Position numbers and translations under genes: made by a program. Shown piece by piece: positions 1 through 7,921 of a DNA stretch of 39,427 nucleotides; position 1 is the stretch's first letter, and each line of letters starts with the position of its first letter. Source of the DNA: an uncultured Fretibacterium sp. (GTDB taxonomy: Bacteria; Synergistota; Synergistia; Synergistales; Aminobacteriaceae); the NCBI GenBank assembly GCA_947168585.1, contig CAMVMK010000017.1, forward strand, positions 1 to 39,427. The letters are read 5' to 3'. The notes beneath the pieces are model-generated. The model was not told where the DNA came from. It ran no database searches and was given only the letters and a program-made list of their open reading frames with translations.

Positions 1-312
1 TATGCCATAAATTTATTTTATCATATTTACTGTTTTTTAGATGGGCTTGCTATACGCGGCAATTTTTATAAATGTCGTGTGCGTCTTCATATGTTATAAT
101 CTATAATTATTAAAAAAGCTATACTGAATACTTATAATATTTTTGCCACAACTTTTGCCACAACAAAAATACTAAAATTTTTTAGTAATCATAATCTCTT
201 TCAGATATAAATTTCAAAATAAAAGTCGCAGATAAAAATTTCCCTTATTACTTTTTTACTTTTATGAAATATCATTCAGCCCCGATTTTAATTCAGAGCT
301 GTTTTTAATTTT
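1..312. other. Intergenic region at window edge, no gene seen
   Basis: AT-rich, with no credible coding sequence on either strand. It lies downstream of the DtxR-like gene, whose stop is at 313. The one notable structure is a doubled 12-mer at 141-164 (TTTTGCCACAAC twice) followed by an AAAATTTTTT-rich tail. A similar arrangement occurs upstream of leuS. A weak GC stem (CAGCTC with GGGCTG on the minus strand, near 278-302) follows the regulator gene but has no U-run, so I do not call it a terminator. Confidence 0.5.
141..184. repeat. Doubled 12-mer motif followed by A/T palindrome
   Basis: TTTTGCCACAAC occurs twice in tandem, followed by AAAAATACTAAAATTTTTT. The same layout, with a different core (TTTTCAACTAC twice, then AAAAATCTCAAAATTTTT), is at 31163-31205. 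The shared design suggests a short repeat type, or paired protein-binding sites such as recombinase arm sites. No recombinase gene is visible here. Confidence 0.4.
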
Positions 313-984
313 CTAACTGTTTTTAGGCGGCTGCTGAATCCAAATTGCTGCGGCTTCGTTCAATGGAAGTTCTATTGTTTTCTTGCCGATTTTGCAGGTA
401 AAAATTTCGTTCTCGCTATTAATAAATTTGACATGAGCACCGGCAGTGAAACCTAAATCAATTAATTTTTTCCGTAAAGGATCGTCGGCTGTCAGTCTTA
501 AAATTGCTCCTTCTGAGTTAGGCTCGCAAAGGGTCAGCGGTACAGGCACAAGCAAAATCGGTTTTTCAATCGCAAGAAAAGCCTCATCGACCCAAGGCTG
601 ATGTTCGGCTTTAGCTTTTCTGAAATATTCAAGCAGAGCATATAATCTTTCTTCAGTCGTATTGTCGACATAATGTTCCATTGAGCAGGCCATTTCTGAA
701 GATTTTTCGCGGTCAAGCCCTAAAAGTTCATGGAAGAAAGCCCTGAAACCTTCGTGCCGCCTGAAAGTTATCATACCTTTGAGCCGTCCTGCTTCAGTAA
801 GATGAAGATTGCCGTAGCGCACGTGTTCAACAAGTTCTAAATCGACTAATTTTTGAATAGTTGCCGTTACGGTGCCTTTGGTAATTTTCAAACGTTCGGC
901 AAGTTCAGTAACAGTAACGCTTTTTCCGGTACTTTCGAGCAAAAATAATTCCTCTAAATAATCTTCAATTCTTGCTGTAATCAT
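313..984 (-). CDS. DtxR/MntR-family metal-dependent transcriptional regulator with FeoA-like C-terminal domain
   Basis: 223 residues. The N-terminal winged helix-turn-helix (about 1-70) is followed by the metal-binding/dimerisation domain (about 71-135) and an SH3/FeoA-like tail (about 140-216). Aligned by eye with the family, the metal ligands are D8, E11, H77, C100, E103 and H104. D8 matches the Asp of MntR, where DtxR/IdeR has Met. C100 matches the Cys of DtxR/IdeR, where MntR has Glu. The site is therefore a hybrid, and the sensed metal (Fe or Mn) cannot be told from sequence. The gene is last in the iron-uptake operon, so it probably represses that operon when metal is plentiful. The start has a good ribosome-binding site (GAGGTG) 9 bases upstream, and a possible separate promoter lies at 1020-1025. 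Confidence 0.88.
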   Translation of the reverse strand: MITARIEDYLEELFLLESTGKSVTVTELAERLKITKGTVTATIQKLVDLELVEHVRYGNLHLTEAGRLKGMITFRRHEGFRAFFHELLGLDREKSSEMACSMEHYVDNTTEERLYALLEYFRKAKAEHQPWVDEAFLAIEKPILLVPVPLTLCEPNSEGAILRLTADDPLRKKLIDLGFTAGAHVKFINSENEIFTCKIGKKTIELPLNEAAAIWIQQPPKNS

Positions 985-1019
985 AAAAATTTTTCACCTC
1001 AAAATTTTATTTGCCTAAC

Positions 1020-1025
1020 ATTATA
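1020..1025 (-). promoter_or_regulatory. Possible -10 box of a separate promoter for the DtxR-like gene
   Basis: TATAAT on the minus strand, 36 bases upstream of the DtxR-like start codon, followed by GTTAGGCAAATAAAA, which contains a TTAGGC half-site resembling DtxR-type operators. There is no convincing -35. It could allow autoregulated expression of the regulator independent of the long operon. This is weak evidence from a single hexamer in AT-rich DNA. Confidence 0.3.
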
Positions 1026-1033
1026 CATATAAA

Positions 1034-1090
1034 TTAGGAGTTAGGAAGTAAAAAAAAATTCCTAACCCCTCACACCTCACCACTAACCTT
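1034..1090. repeat. Heptamer repeat, inverted pair, between ABC ATPase and regulator genes
   Basis: The left arm has two 7-bp units (TTAGGAG, TTAGGAA). An A-rich spacer follows, then a right arm of four units in the opposite sense (on the minus strand GGTTAGT, GGTGAGG, TGTGAGG, GGTTAGG). The arms pair over about 12 bp (AGGAGTTAGGAA against TTCCTAACCCCT, one G-T mismatch), so the transcript can fold between the two genes. It is one of at least eight related copies in the window. Confidence 0.75.
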
Positions 1091-1132
1091 AAAATAAATT
1101 TAATTAGAAAGTGTGTTTGCTATACAAAAAAA

Positions 1133-1837
1133 TTATTTACTTTTTAATTTCAGGGCCTCGCCGAAAGTTGCGGACTGGTCAATATCGTCAATTAATCTGC
1201 CGTGTTCGAGAATAATTTTCCGCCTTGCAACATCGCCGACTTCGGGGTCGTGAGTTACTATAATAATCGTAACGCCCTCATCATGCAAACGCCTGAAAAT
1301 ATCAACGACAATTCCTTCATTTTCTTCGTCTAAATTTCCTGTAGGTTCGTCGCCTAATAAAATTTGAGGCGAATTAATTAATGCGCGCGCTATGCAAACT
1401 CTTTGCTGTTCGCCTCCGGATAATTGAGCCGGTAAATGATGAGCGCGGTCTTTTAAGCCGACTTTTGCGAGGGCTTCCATAGCTTCCTGTTCGTCCGGCA
1501 TACTGTGATAATATTGAGCAAGCATTACGTTCTCAACGGCAGTTAAGTAGCTTATTAAATGAAACTGCTGAAAGATTAAACCAATTTTGTCGCGTCTAAT
1601 CCGTGTCAAACTTGCGGAATTTTCTTTGCTGATGTCGACACCATCTAAAATTACGCTGCCTGTTGAAGGCGTATCCATACAGCCTATAATATTAATCATT
1701 GTAGTTTTTCCTGAACCTGACGGCCCCATGATTGAAAGCCAGTCGCCTTTATTAACACTTAAATTTATGTCCGCAAGAGCCTTTAATGATCCGTAAATTT
1801 TGGATATATTTTTTAACTCAAGAATTTTATCTGCCAT
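1133..1837 (-). CDS. ABC transporter ATP-binding protein, MacB/LolD type, of the iron-uptake operon
   Basis: 234 residues, full length for the family. Visible motifs in order are Walker A GPSGSGKT (near 39-46), the Q-loop region IFQQFH, the signature LSGGEQQRV, Walker B ILLGDEPTGNLD, and the H-loop VTHDPEV. This family powers FtsX-type permeases at the inner membrane, either for export or for mechanical work on periplasmic partners. It lies 9 bases after the second FtsX-type permease gene, with AAAGGAGA as ribosome-binding site. The arrangement FTR1, P19, DUF2318 protein, two FtsX permeases, ATPase matches the Campylobacter jejuni p19 locus as I remember it, where the cluster aids iron acquisition. 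Confidence 0.92.
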   Translation of the reverse strand: MADKILELKNISKIYGSLKALADINLSVNKGDWLSIMGPSGSGKTTMINIIGCMDTPSTGSVILDGVDISKENSASLTRIRRDKIGLIFQQFHLISYLTAVENVMLAQYYHSMPDEQEAMEALAKVGLKDRAHHLPAQLSGGEQQRVCIARALINSPQILLGDEPTGNLDEENEGIVVDIFRRLHDEGVTIIIVTHDPEVGDVARRKIILEHGRLIDDIDQSATFGEALKLKSK

Positions 1838-1846
1838 TTTGTAAAT

Positions 1847-3070
1847 TTATTCTCCTTTCAGGACTAAAGCAGGGTGAATGTCCATAACTTTTCTAACAGG
1901 TATAATGGACGCTGCCACAGTTATTGCAACGAAAACTAAAATAGTAATTGGTATTAAAGGCCATTGGAAATTAATTCCGCGCCCGAAGACGTTAAGACTT
2001 ACCCGTAAAGCGAACTCAAAGCCTAAGAAAACTCCGACAGCACCGCCGATAATGCCTAACAAAACGCCTTCGCCTAATAGTTCGCTCATTACTAATTTAT
2101 TTTCAGCACCGAGTGCTTTTTTAAGAGCAATTTCGCGCCTGCGTTCAGCAACCATCGCCATCATCGTAGTATAAACTGAAATCATAGTTATAATTAATAC
2201 AACGACAGTAACGAGCAGAACTAAAGCCTGCAATTTACCTAAAACTATATCCTGCGACTGCGTTAAACGTCTGACAGCACGCGGTTGTAATTCGGGAATT
2301 TCTGTTTCAATTTTTTGAGAAATATTTGCAAGTTCGTTAGCGTCCGCAACAACACTGCACTCTATGACATCAGCCCTGAATTTATCACCGATTAAATCAT
2401 CAAGCAGGTCTATATCAGCAAAAATAAAGCCTTCTTCGGCTCCTCCTGTTGATACAATTCCGCAGACTTTCAAATTTTTATGGAAATTCTGGCGTGCTAA
2501 GTCGCGTTTTTGGTTTTCAGCTGCTGAAAGATTTTGCCCGGAGGCTTCAGCTTGATGACCGTATTTAACGCCTTGAATCATGAAAGTACCGCCGATTTTC
2601 AAATTCAAAGTCTCTGCTATTTCGTTACCGACCATTACTAAATCTTTGTTAGAAGAATTGCCCCATTCGCCCTCGATATACCAAAAAGGACTGTTTTTTT
2701 GAGCCTGAGCTAAATCAGTTCCGGCTACTATATAGGGCTGTTCGTTAATTTTTACGGTCTGATAGCGGTAAGGAGCCATGCCTACAATTTTATTAACGCC
2801 GATTAAATTTTCTAATTTACTAATAATTTCGCGTGTGATTTTAGATTCTCCGCGCGGTAATACAATTAAATTAGCACCGTAAGACCTAAACTCGCGCCCT
2901 AACTGTTCCGGAATGTCATAGTAAATCGTAACAAGACCGGATAAAATTGTCGCGCCTATTGCAATAGCTAAAACTGCAATTATTAAACGTGAAGCGCGCC
3001 TGATTAAAGAGCCGGACACCATTTTTATATAAAAGGCTTTTCGGCTTCCTTTGCGTTGTTTATTTGCCAT
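1847..3070 (-). CDS. FtsX/MacB-type ABC permease, second of a pair
   Basis: 407 residues. The topology is typical of FtsX/MacB permeases: one N-terminal membrane helix (about 24-48), a large periplasmic domain (about 50-280), and three C-terminal helices (about 283-310, 330-360, 370-395) with the conserved segment ERRREIALKKALGA just before the third membrane span. Its start overlaps the end of the upstream permease gene by 11 bases, and its ribosome-binding site (GGAGGT) lies inside that gene, so the two are very probably translationally coupled and form a heterodimer. It should work with the ATPase encoded just downstream. The transported or acted-on substrate is not known from sequence. 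Confidence 0.88.
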   Translation of the reverse strand: MANKQRKGSRKAFYIKMVSGSLIRRASRLIIAVLAIAIGATILSGLVTIYYDIPEQLGREFRSYGANLIVLPRGESKITREIISKLENLIGVNKIVGMAPYRYQTVKINEQPYIVAGTDLAQAQKNSPFWYIEGEWGNSSNKDLVMVGNEIAETLNLKIGGTFMIQGVKYGHQAEASGQNLSAAENQKRDLARQNFHKNLKVCGIVSTGGAEEGFIFADIDLLDDLIGDKFRADVIECSVVADANELANISQKIETEIPELQPRAVRRLTQSQDIVLGKLQALVLLVTVVVLIITMISVYTTMMAMVAERRREIALKKALGAENKLVMSELLGEGVLLGIIGGAVGVFLGFEFALRVSLNVFGRGINFQWPLIPITILVFVAITVAASIIPVRKVMDIHPALVLKGE

Positions 3071-4358
3071 GTAATACCTCCGTAGGCTTCAAAGCCGTTA
3101 AGTAACGAATTGCAGGGACGCTTCCGAGCAGCGTTACAAAGAATAAAATTACAGCTACGATTAAAATTACCATTTTTGCAATTTCAATATAAGAACCAAA
3201 AACAGTTTGGCCGATTATTTGAGCAAATCCGATGCCTAAGAAATAACCGATAACGCCGCCGAATAAGCCCGTAATCATAACTTCAAGCAATACTAATAAA
3301 ACAATCTGCCAATTATACGCGCCGAGTGCTTTTAACAGGCCGAGTTCCTGACTTCTTTCGATGACGCTTGCAGTGATTAAATTTGAAATTGCAAGGGCTG
3401 AGCCTATTGAACTTAAAATTGTAATTAAAATCATTAACAAAGTTGTTTTATTTAAGATTGTGCCTTCAGATTCAGCAACCTGACGGACAGGTTTAGCGAC
3501 ACCGTCCCTTATGACTTCTTGGATTTGATGACATATCGCACTGACGTAAGCAGTACAATACCAAGTTTCATATTCATCGGGCGATAAACTTTTAGGGTCT
3601 TGGGCAGCTTTTCTTGCTAAATCGTTATCAGGAGTAGTCAAAGCTGATACTTCTATGCTTGAAATTTTGCCGGATAAATTCATTAATTTTTGGACTTCTG
3701 ATAAATTCATTAGTATTTTCTCGTCAGAATTTCCGCCGTCATTGAAAATTCCCTTGACGATATAATTTTTAACAATTCCGTTGTTGCTTAATGTTATAGC
3801 GTCTCCAACGTGAATTTTATTTTTTGAAGCTAAGATTTTACCAATCATAACAGAATTATTATCGTCCTCGCCGATCCAATCTCCTTCAACTTCCCACCAT
3901 GTCCGCAAAGATTTAAGTCCTGTAGCTAATTCTTCGCCTGTCGATAAAACTGCATGTTTTTCTGTCCATGTACCAAAAAGAGAAACATCTCCGGCAGCTC
4001 CTGGACGGCCTTTAACACTTAAAATTGCGTGTCCGTCTAACATCGGGACGAAATCTAAAATATTAAAGCCCCAAAATATTGTCTTTAACTTAAAAATATC
4101 TTCTTCATACAAAAATTTGTCATTAACTCCGAGCCCTTCAGTTAAGCCGTATAAATCGCTCATCAATGCTGCGTCTTTGTGCCTTACTGTGATATTTGCG
4201 CCGTAAACTTTGAGCTCTCTGTTTACTTTGTCGCCGACACCTAACATAACATTCATCATTGCAGTTGAGAGCGACACGCCTAAAATTACAGTGAAAGCTA
4301 TCATCAGCATTTTACTTTTCTGACGGGCGAGAGTTTTGAATATCATTCGCCAAAACAA
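3060..4358 (-). CDS. FtsX-type ABC permease, first of a pair
   Basis: 432 residues. One N-terminal membrane helix (about 15-38) precedes a periplasmic domain of roughly 260 residues, followed by three membrane helices at the C-terminus. The family signature RSQELGLLKALGA is near residue 335. It is a paralogue of the next gene (1847-3070) with a different periplasmic domain, as expected for heterodimeric FtsX systems linked to FTR1/P19 iron uptake. It follows the DUF2318 gene after only 3 bases. The first residues of each permease (MFWRMIFKTLARQKSK here) are basic, consistent with an inside-facing N-terminus. Confidence 0.87.
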   Translation of the reverse strand: MFWRMIFKTLARQKSKMLMIAFTVILGVSLSTAMMNVMLGVGDKVNRELKVYGANITVRHKDAALMSDLYGLTEGLGVNDKFLYEEDIFKLKTIFWGFNILDFVPMLDGHAILSVKGRPGAAGDVSLFGTWTEKHAVLSTGEELATGLKSLRTWWEVEGDWIGEDDNNSVMIGKILASKNKIHVGDAITLSNNGIVKNYIVKGIFNDGGNSDEKILMNLSEVQKLMNLSGKISSIEVSALTTPDNDLARKAAQDPKSLSPDEYETWYCTAYVSAICHQIQEVIRDGVAKPVRQVAESEGTILNKTTLLMILITILSSIGSALAISNLITASVIERSQELGLLKALGAYNWQIVLLVLLEVMITGLFGGVIGYFLGIGFAQIIGQTVFGSYIEIAKMVILIVAVILFFVTLLGSVPAIRYLTALKPTEVLHGK

Positions 4359-4361
4359 TTT

Positions 4362-5612
4362 TTATTTGAACCTCGTTTCGTGTTTTTCTAATTCTTTAAC
4401 TTCAATAAAAATTTTCCCGTCTTTAATTTCATATTCAAACGGAATAGGATTACAACCGCCTTTGAAGCCTATAGTATTTTTATTCATTACAACATCACAG
4501 CGCCGGCAAACAACTTCATCATTTCCGCGCTCGTAGTAACCTGCAATTCCGCAAATTTCGCAAGCGTCAAGGCCGACTCCGTAAGCAGTTCCGGCAGGTT
4601 TTTTGACAACTAAAAATCTAACATCAAATTTGTTAGGTGTAGAGTATAAAAATTTATGTAAATGTCCGTCTGAAACTTTTGTGAGTTCTATCGAGATTAT
4701 TCCGTTATTGATTTCATAAGGCTCAGGCTGAACTTCTGCGGGCGGTTTAGTGTCGTAATAATGTAAAACTACAACTATAAAAACTGCAATTAATCCGAAA
4801 ACACACAAACTCCATGACCACCGTCGGCAGTCTCTCAAGCGCGCTTTCTCTTTTCGTAACAAGGCACGGTTAGCAAACCCGCCTAAAGGTTTTAAGTGAG
4901 TTTTTATCACAAATACCAACATTATTAACGCTAAAATTAACTGTGCATATAAAAATGCGTTCGGATTAGCTCCGCGCCAAATCATTACATCAAAAACCGA
5001 AATATTAAAAACTGCGTCCGAAGTTTTAAGGATTTTCAAGCGTTGAAGAGCCGTTACAGCATTTACTCCGTACTCAAAAAACAAAATTAAAATCGAGGCA
5101 GATAAAAAACAATATTTTTCTTTATCATTGCGCAAAGATTTATGAACTTCATACGAACTTAAAATTAATAACAAACAAATTATAATTCCAAGCGTGAAGC
5201 CTAATGCCCTTAGCATTGCGTTCGTGCTTATTCCTGCCTCGCCGAAATATACAAATTCGCGCGTATACTGCAAGACCGGAGGCAATAAATAAGAAAATAC
5301 TGCAATAATTAAAATTCCAAGCGTAAAAATATTAACAAATCTAAAAAATTTATTATTTATAAGCCACGCTATTAACGTAAAAATCAGCGATAATAATGCA
5401 AAAGCGGCGATAGTTACGGCTAATTTTCTATTTAATGCAATCAAAAATAAATTCATGCCTTTGGGCTCATAAACTCTAAGACCGAAAAGCAGAAAGCCGC
5501 CTAATATTCCTAAAATAGAAAATATAAACGCGCTCTTTTTTATTTTGTGTGAAAAACTGAAAATCATTCCTAAAATTAAAGCAAAGGCCGCAAACTGATC
5601 CGTTACAGCCAC
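4362..5612 (-). CDS. DUF2318-type Fe-S-containing membrane protein of the P19 iron-uptake operon
   Basis: 416 residues. The N-terminal two thirds carry about eight or nine hydrophobic membrane segments. The C-terminal domain (about 300-416) has the DUF2318 cysteine pattern: CEIC near 349-352, CRRC near 367-370, and a further Cys in FKGGCNPIPF near 386. The family is annotated as Fe-S-containing membrane proteins and sits beside FTR1 and P19 in many genomes. A role in electron transfer, for example reducing Fe(III) delivered by P19, is an inference. It has the expected place in the operon between P19 and the FtsX permeases. A 141-bp gap containing a heptamer repeat separates it from the P19 gene. 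Confidence 0.85.
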   Translation of the reverse strand: MAVTDQFAAFALILGMIFSFSHKIKKSAFIFSILGILGGFLLFGLRVYEPKGMNLFLIALNRKLAVTIAAFALLSLIFTLIAWLINNKFFRFVNIFTLGILIIAVFSYLLPPVLQYTREFVYFGEAGISTNAMLRALGFTLGIIICLLLILSSYEVHKSLRNDKEKYCFLSASILILFFEYGVNAVTALQRLKILKTSDAVFNISVFDVMIWRGANPNAFLYAQLILALIMLVFVIKTHLKPLGGFANRALLRKEKARLRDCRRWSWSLCVFGLIAVFIVVVLHYYDTKPPAEVQPEPYEINNGIISIELTKVSDGHLHKFLYSTPNKFDVRFLVVKKPAGTAYGVGLDACEICGIAGYYERGNDEVVCRRCDVVMNKNTIGFKGGCNPIPFEYEIKDGKIFIEVKELEKHETRFK

Positions 5613-5695
5613 AAGATATTTAAGAATTTTTCATTCCTCCTTTATAACAAAAAACGGAAGGCAATGCACAACGCAAAGCCCCCGCAAAATTTTCA

Positions 5696-5750
5696 TTTAG
5701 AAATTAGAAAGTTTTTTAATTCCTGCTTCCTAACTCCTACTTTCTACTTG
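5696..5750. repeat. Heptamer repeat, inverted pair, after the P19 gene
   Basis: Plus-strand 7-bp units TTCCTGC, TTCCTAA, CTCCTAC, TTTCTAC at about 5720-5748, preceded by an opposite-sense arm (TTTAGAAATTAGAAAG at 5697-5712). CTTTCTA pairs with TAGAAAG. The element abuts the P19 stop codon at 5754 and lies in the 141-bp spacer before the DUF2318 gene, so it would be transcribed and could fold between the two genes. Confidence 0.65.
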
Positions 5751-5753
5751 CTT

Positions 5754-6344
5754 TTAGTCGTTCTGAAGCTGTTCGCCGGTGTAATTCCAATCAAACTCTA
5801 CTGTGTGAGTCTGGAAGAAATCTTTTGCGCCTTCTTTTGCAGGTACGCCGGTTTCAGGGTCTATGTGAAGCAAATAATCAGTGGGCGGCTCAATGATGAA
5901 GCGGAGTTTGTAAGGTCCGACAGGAAGTCCTTTTTTAATGTTTGCACCGTAGTGAGGACCGTCATCAGCGTTCATGGGCATGAATGAACCTTCCATAGCA
6001 ACTTTGCCGTCGATTTTTACGATTTCATACTTAACTGTGAGATAAGCAGGCCAAATATCTTCACCGTTGCCGAATCCGTAAGCGATTGCCGCTTCAGGCT
6101 TAAGGTGAATATCCGCCTCAAGGTGCATATCTGACTCTTCGCGTGAAAGTCCTCTGCCCGCAGGATACATATCAACAGCCTGGAAATAAACCGCCGCGAC
6201 ATTGTAAGGGCCTACTTGAGTCTCGCCGATCGGAATTTCTTCAAAACCGGCTTCACCGGGCTTCATTGAAACGGGCGCAGGAACTGCAAATGCCGCGCTG
6301 GCCGCAAGTGCTAAAACTAATGTTGCCAATACTAATTTTTTCAT
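5754..6344 (-). CDS. P19/Tp34-type periplasmic iron-binding protein
   Basis: 196 residues with a clear signal peptide (about 1-20, ending AASAAFA). The mature part matches the iron transport-associated P19/Tp34 family. MHLEADIH (73-80) carries H74 and E76, FMPM (121-124) supplies a Met ligand, H131 follows, and H160 is the likely last His. The spacings H74-E76 and M124-H131 agree with the metal site described for Campylobacter P19. The protein binds Fe and Cu in the periplasm and feeds the FTR1 permease whose gene is immediately upstream. A ribosome-binding site (GGAGG) precedes the start. A hairpin at 6382-6409 in the spacer between the two genes may help give this soluble protein a higher yield than the permease. 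Confidence 0.92.
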   Translation of the reverse strand: MKKLVLATLVLALAASAAFAVPAPVSMKPGEAGFEEIPIGETQVGPYNVAAVYFQAVDMYPAGRGLSREESDMHLEADIHLKPEAAIAYGFGNGEDIWPAYLTVKYEIVKIDGKVAMEGSFMPMNADDGPHYGANIKKGLPVGPYKLRFIIEPPTDYLLHIDPETGVPAKEGAKDFFQTHTVEFDWNYTGEQLQND

Positions 6345-6381
6345 AGTAAAATAACCTCCGAATAATTATTTTTTATTTAAT

Positions 6382-6409
6382 AAATGCCCTGTTGCGAGCG
6401 GGGCTATTT
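6382..6409 (-). promoter_or_regulatory. Intercistronic hairpin between FTR1 and P19 genes
   Basis: On the minus strand AAAT-a-GCCC pairs with GGGC-ATTT around an 11-base loop. It lies in the 76-bp spacer and is followed by an A/T-rich stretch, not a pure U-run. It could stabilise or partly terminate the message, giving different levels of permease and binding protein. The structure is directly visible; the function is inferred. Confidence 0.45.
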
Positions 6410-6420
6410 ATTTCTGAATT

Positions 6421-7806
6421 TTATTTATCTTTCTTTTTTCTGAAGATATGAGGGATCATTATCCATAATGCCGCAATTACAAGCATTATTTGAGGAATTA
6501 AAGTTTCCGCTCTGTCGTAAATGCTCAAAATTTCAATCGAAAATCCGTTCATTGCCGGAATTACTGTGCGGCCTGTGATAACATCGGCTTCTGTGAGCTC
6601 TACAACTCCCTTGCCCATGAACGAAATGCACATCAAGAATAATAAAATGCTCGTGAACATGAAAAACGCTCTTAAAGGCAATTTGACGCTGAAATATCTA
6701 AACGCTATCCAGACAATAACAAGAACTAAAATTCCTGCGCCTATTCCGTAAGCTATGTAAGCCGGGTTGCTCATTCCGCCGGTGAAAGCCGCCGAGTAAA
6801 ACAAAATTAATTCCGCGCCCTCACGCATTACAGCAATAAACGCCGCAAAAATTAAAGTCCATTGGCTTTTTGAATCGATTGACTGCTGAACTTTTCCGCT
6901 TATGTAATTTTCCCAAGCTATCGTGTCGGCTTTTGAAAGCATCCAGTTGCTGACATAAAACAAAACTGCAACAGCTAAAAACATCGTCCAGCCCTCTAAA
7001 AGTTCACGGGCAACTCCGCTCTGTTCTCCCATTAAAGTTTCAAGAGCCCAAGCTAAAATTATGCTTGCGATTATTGCCGCGAATGAGCCTAAATAAACGC
7101 CTTTTAACATACTTTTGTTGCCGGTCTTGATTAAATATGCAACGATAGCAACGATTACTAAAATTGCTTCAAGACCTTCGCGGACTAAAAGACCGAACGC
7201 CGTTATAAACGTCAGCCAGTCTCTATTAACGGGGGCTTTGCTTTCTTTTGTTTCTGTTTTGGCTTCCGCAACAGTTTCACTCGAACTTGAAGCGACTAAC
7301 GCGGGCTTAGGGACTTTAGTTTCAGAGTAAATTGCTTGGCCTGCGCTGTCAGGGTCTGAAACGTCTGCTTTACCGTCAAGCACCATTGAATCTTTATAAA
7401 TTTTTATTTTTAAGTCTTCAATTTGTTGGAGCAGAGAATTTTTTTCTTTTTCCTGATTGCCTAATAAAACATGTTTTATATCTCTAAATTGAGCCTCGAT
7501 ATGATTAACTCGAGCCGCTGAGATTGCATACATTACAGTTCGTTCGACACCTTGAACTTCATAATATTTGAAATAAGCGTCATTGACGTGGTTATAAGCG
7601 TCTTTATATTTGTCATTGATTACATCATCAATAGCAGCGTTAAATTCAAGAGCCATATCTGCCGCGACAGCACGCCAGTCATCATAATGTTTTTTCTTCC
7701 TTGCGGCTTCGGCATTGTCTGCACTCGTAAACAAAAACGCCGACAAAATCATAATGAGCAATGCTATTTTTGTAAAGCCCTTTTTAGCTTTCAACAAGCG
7801 ATTCAT
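6421..7806 (-). CDS. FTR1-family high-affinity iron permease with N-terminal periplasmic domain
   Basis: 461 residues. A signal peptide (about 1-34) leads into a helical, charged extracytoplasmic domain (about 35-190), then seven or so membrane helices. The two REXXE motifs that define FTR1/EfeU iron permeases are present: REGLE near residue 208 and REGAE near 327. The N-terminal extension is the usual form of bacterial FTR1 proteins that work with P19. This is the first gene of the operon, 115 bp after coaE, with a strong promoter (7852-7880) and a ribosome-binding site GAAAGGGA. It probably moves ferric iron across the inner membrane. Confidence 0.93.
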   Translation of the reverse strand: MNRLLKAKKGFTKIALLIMILSAFLFTSADNAEAARKKKHYDDWRAVAADMALEFNAAIDDVINDKYKDAYNHVNDAYFKYYEVQGVERTVMYAISAARVNHIEAQFRDIKHVLLGNQEKEKNSLLQQIEDLKIKIYKDSMVLDGKADVSDPDSAGQAIYSETKVPKPALVASSSSETVAEAKTETKESKAPVNRDWLTFITAFGLLVREGLEAILVIVAIVAYLIKTGNKSMLKGVYLGSFAAIIASIILAWALETLMGEQSGVARELLEGWTMFLAVAVLFYVSNWMLSKADTIAWENYISGKVQQSIDSKSQWTLIFAAFIAVMREGAELILFYSAAFTGGMSNPAYIAYGIGAGILVLVIVWIAFRYFSVKLPLRAFFMFTSILLFLMCISFMGKGVVELTEADVITGRTVIPAMNGFSIEILSIYDRAETLIPQIMLVIAALWIMIPHIFRKKKDK

Positions 7807-7851
7807 TCCCTTTCAAAAATTATATTAATCAAACTTATTTTTTCAGGGAGC

Positions 7852-7880
7852 ATTATATAAGCAAAAATTTTTTCGGTCAA
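7852..7880 (-). promoter_or_regulatory. Sigma70-type promoter of the iron-uptake operon
   Basis: On the minus strand TTGACC (7875-7880), a 17-base spacer and TATAAT (7852-7857). This is the best promoter match in the window and is ideally placed about 45 bases upstream of the FTR1 start. No clear palindromic metal-regulator operator could be picked out by eye, although A/T-rich half-repeats lie on both sides. Confidence 0.72.
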
Positions 7881-7921
7881 GATTAAAGTTAATTAAAACA
7901 AACAATTTTTTACTTGAAAAA

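Noticed and set aside
278-312. Terminator after the DtxR-like gene
   Set aside because: The stem CAGCTC/GGGCTG is weak and lacks a U-run.
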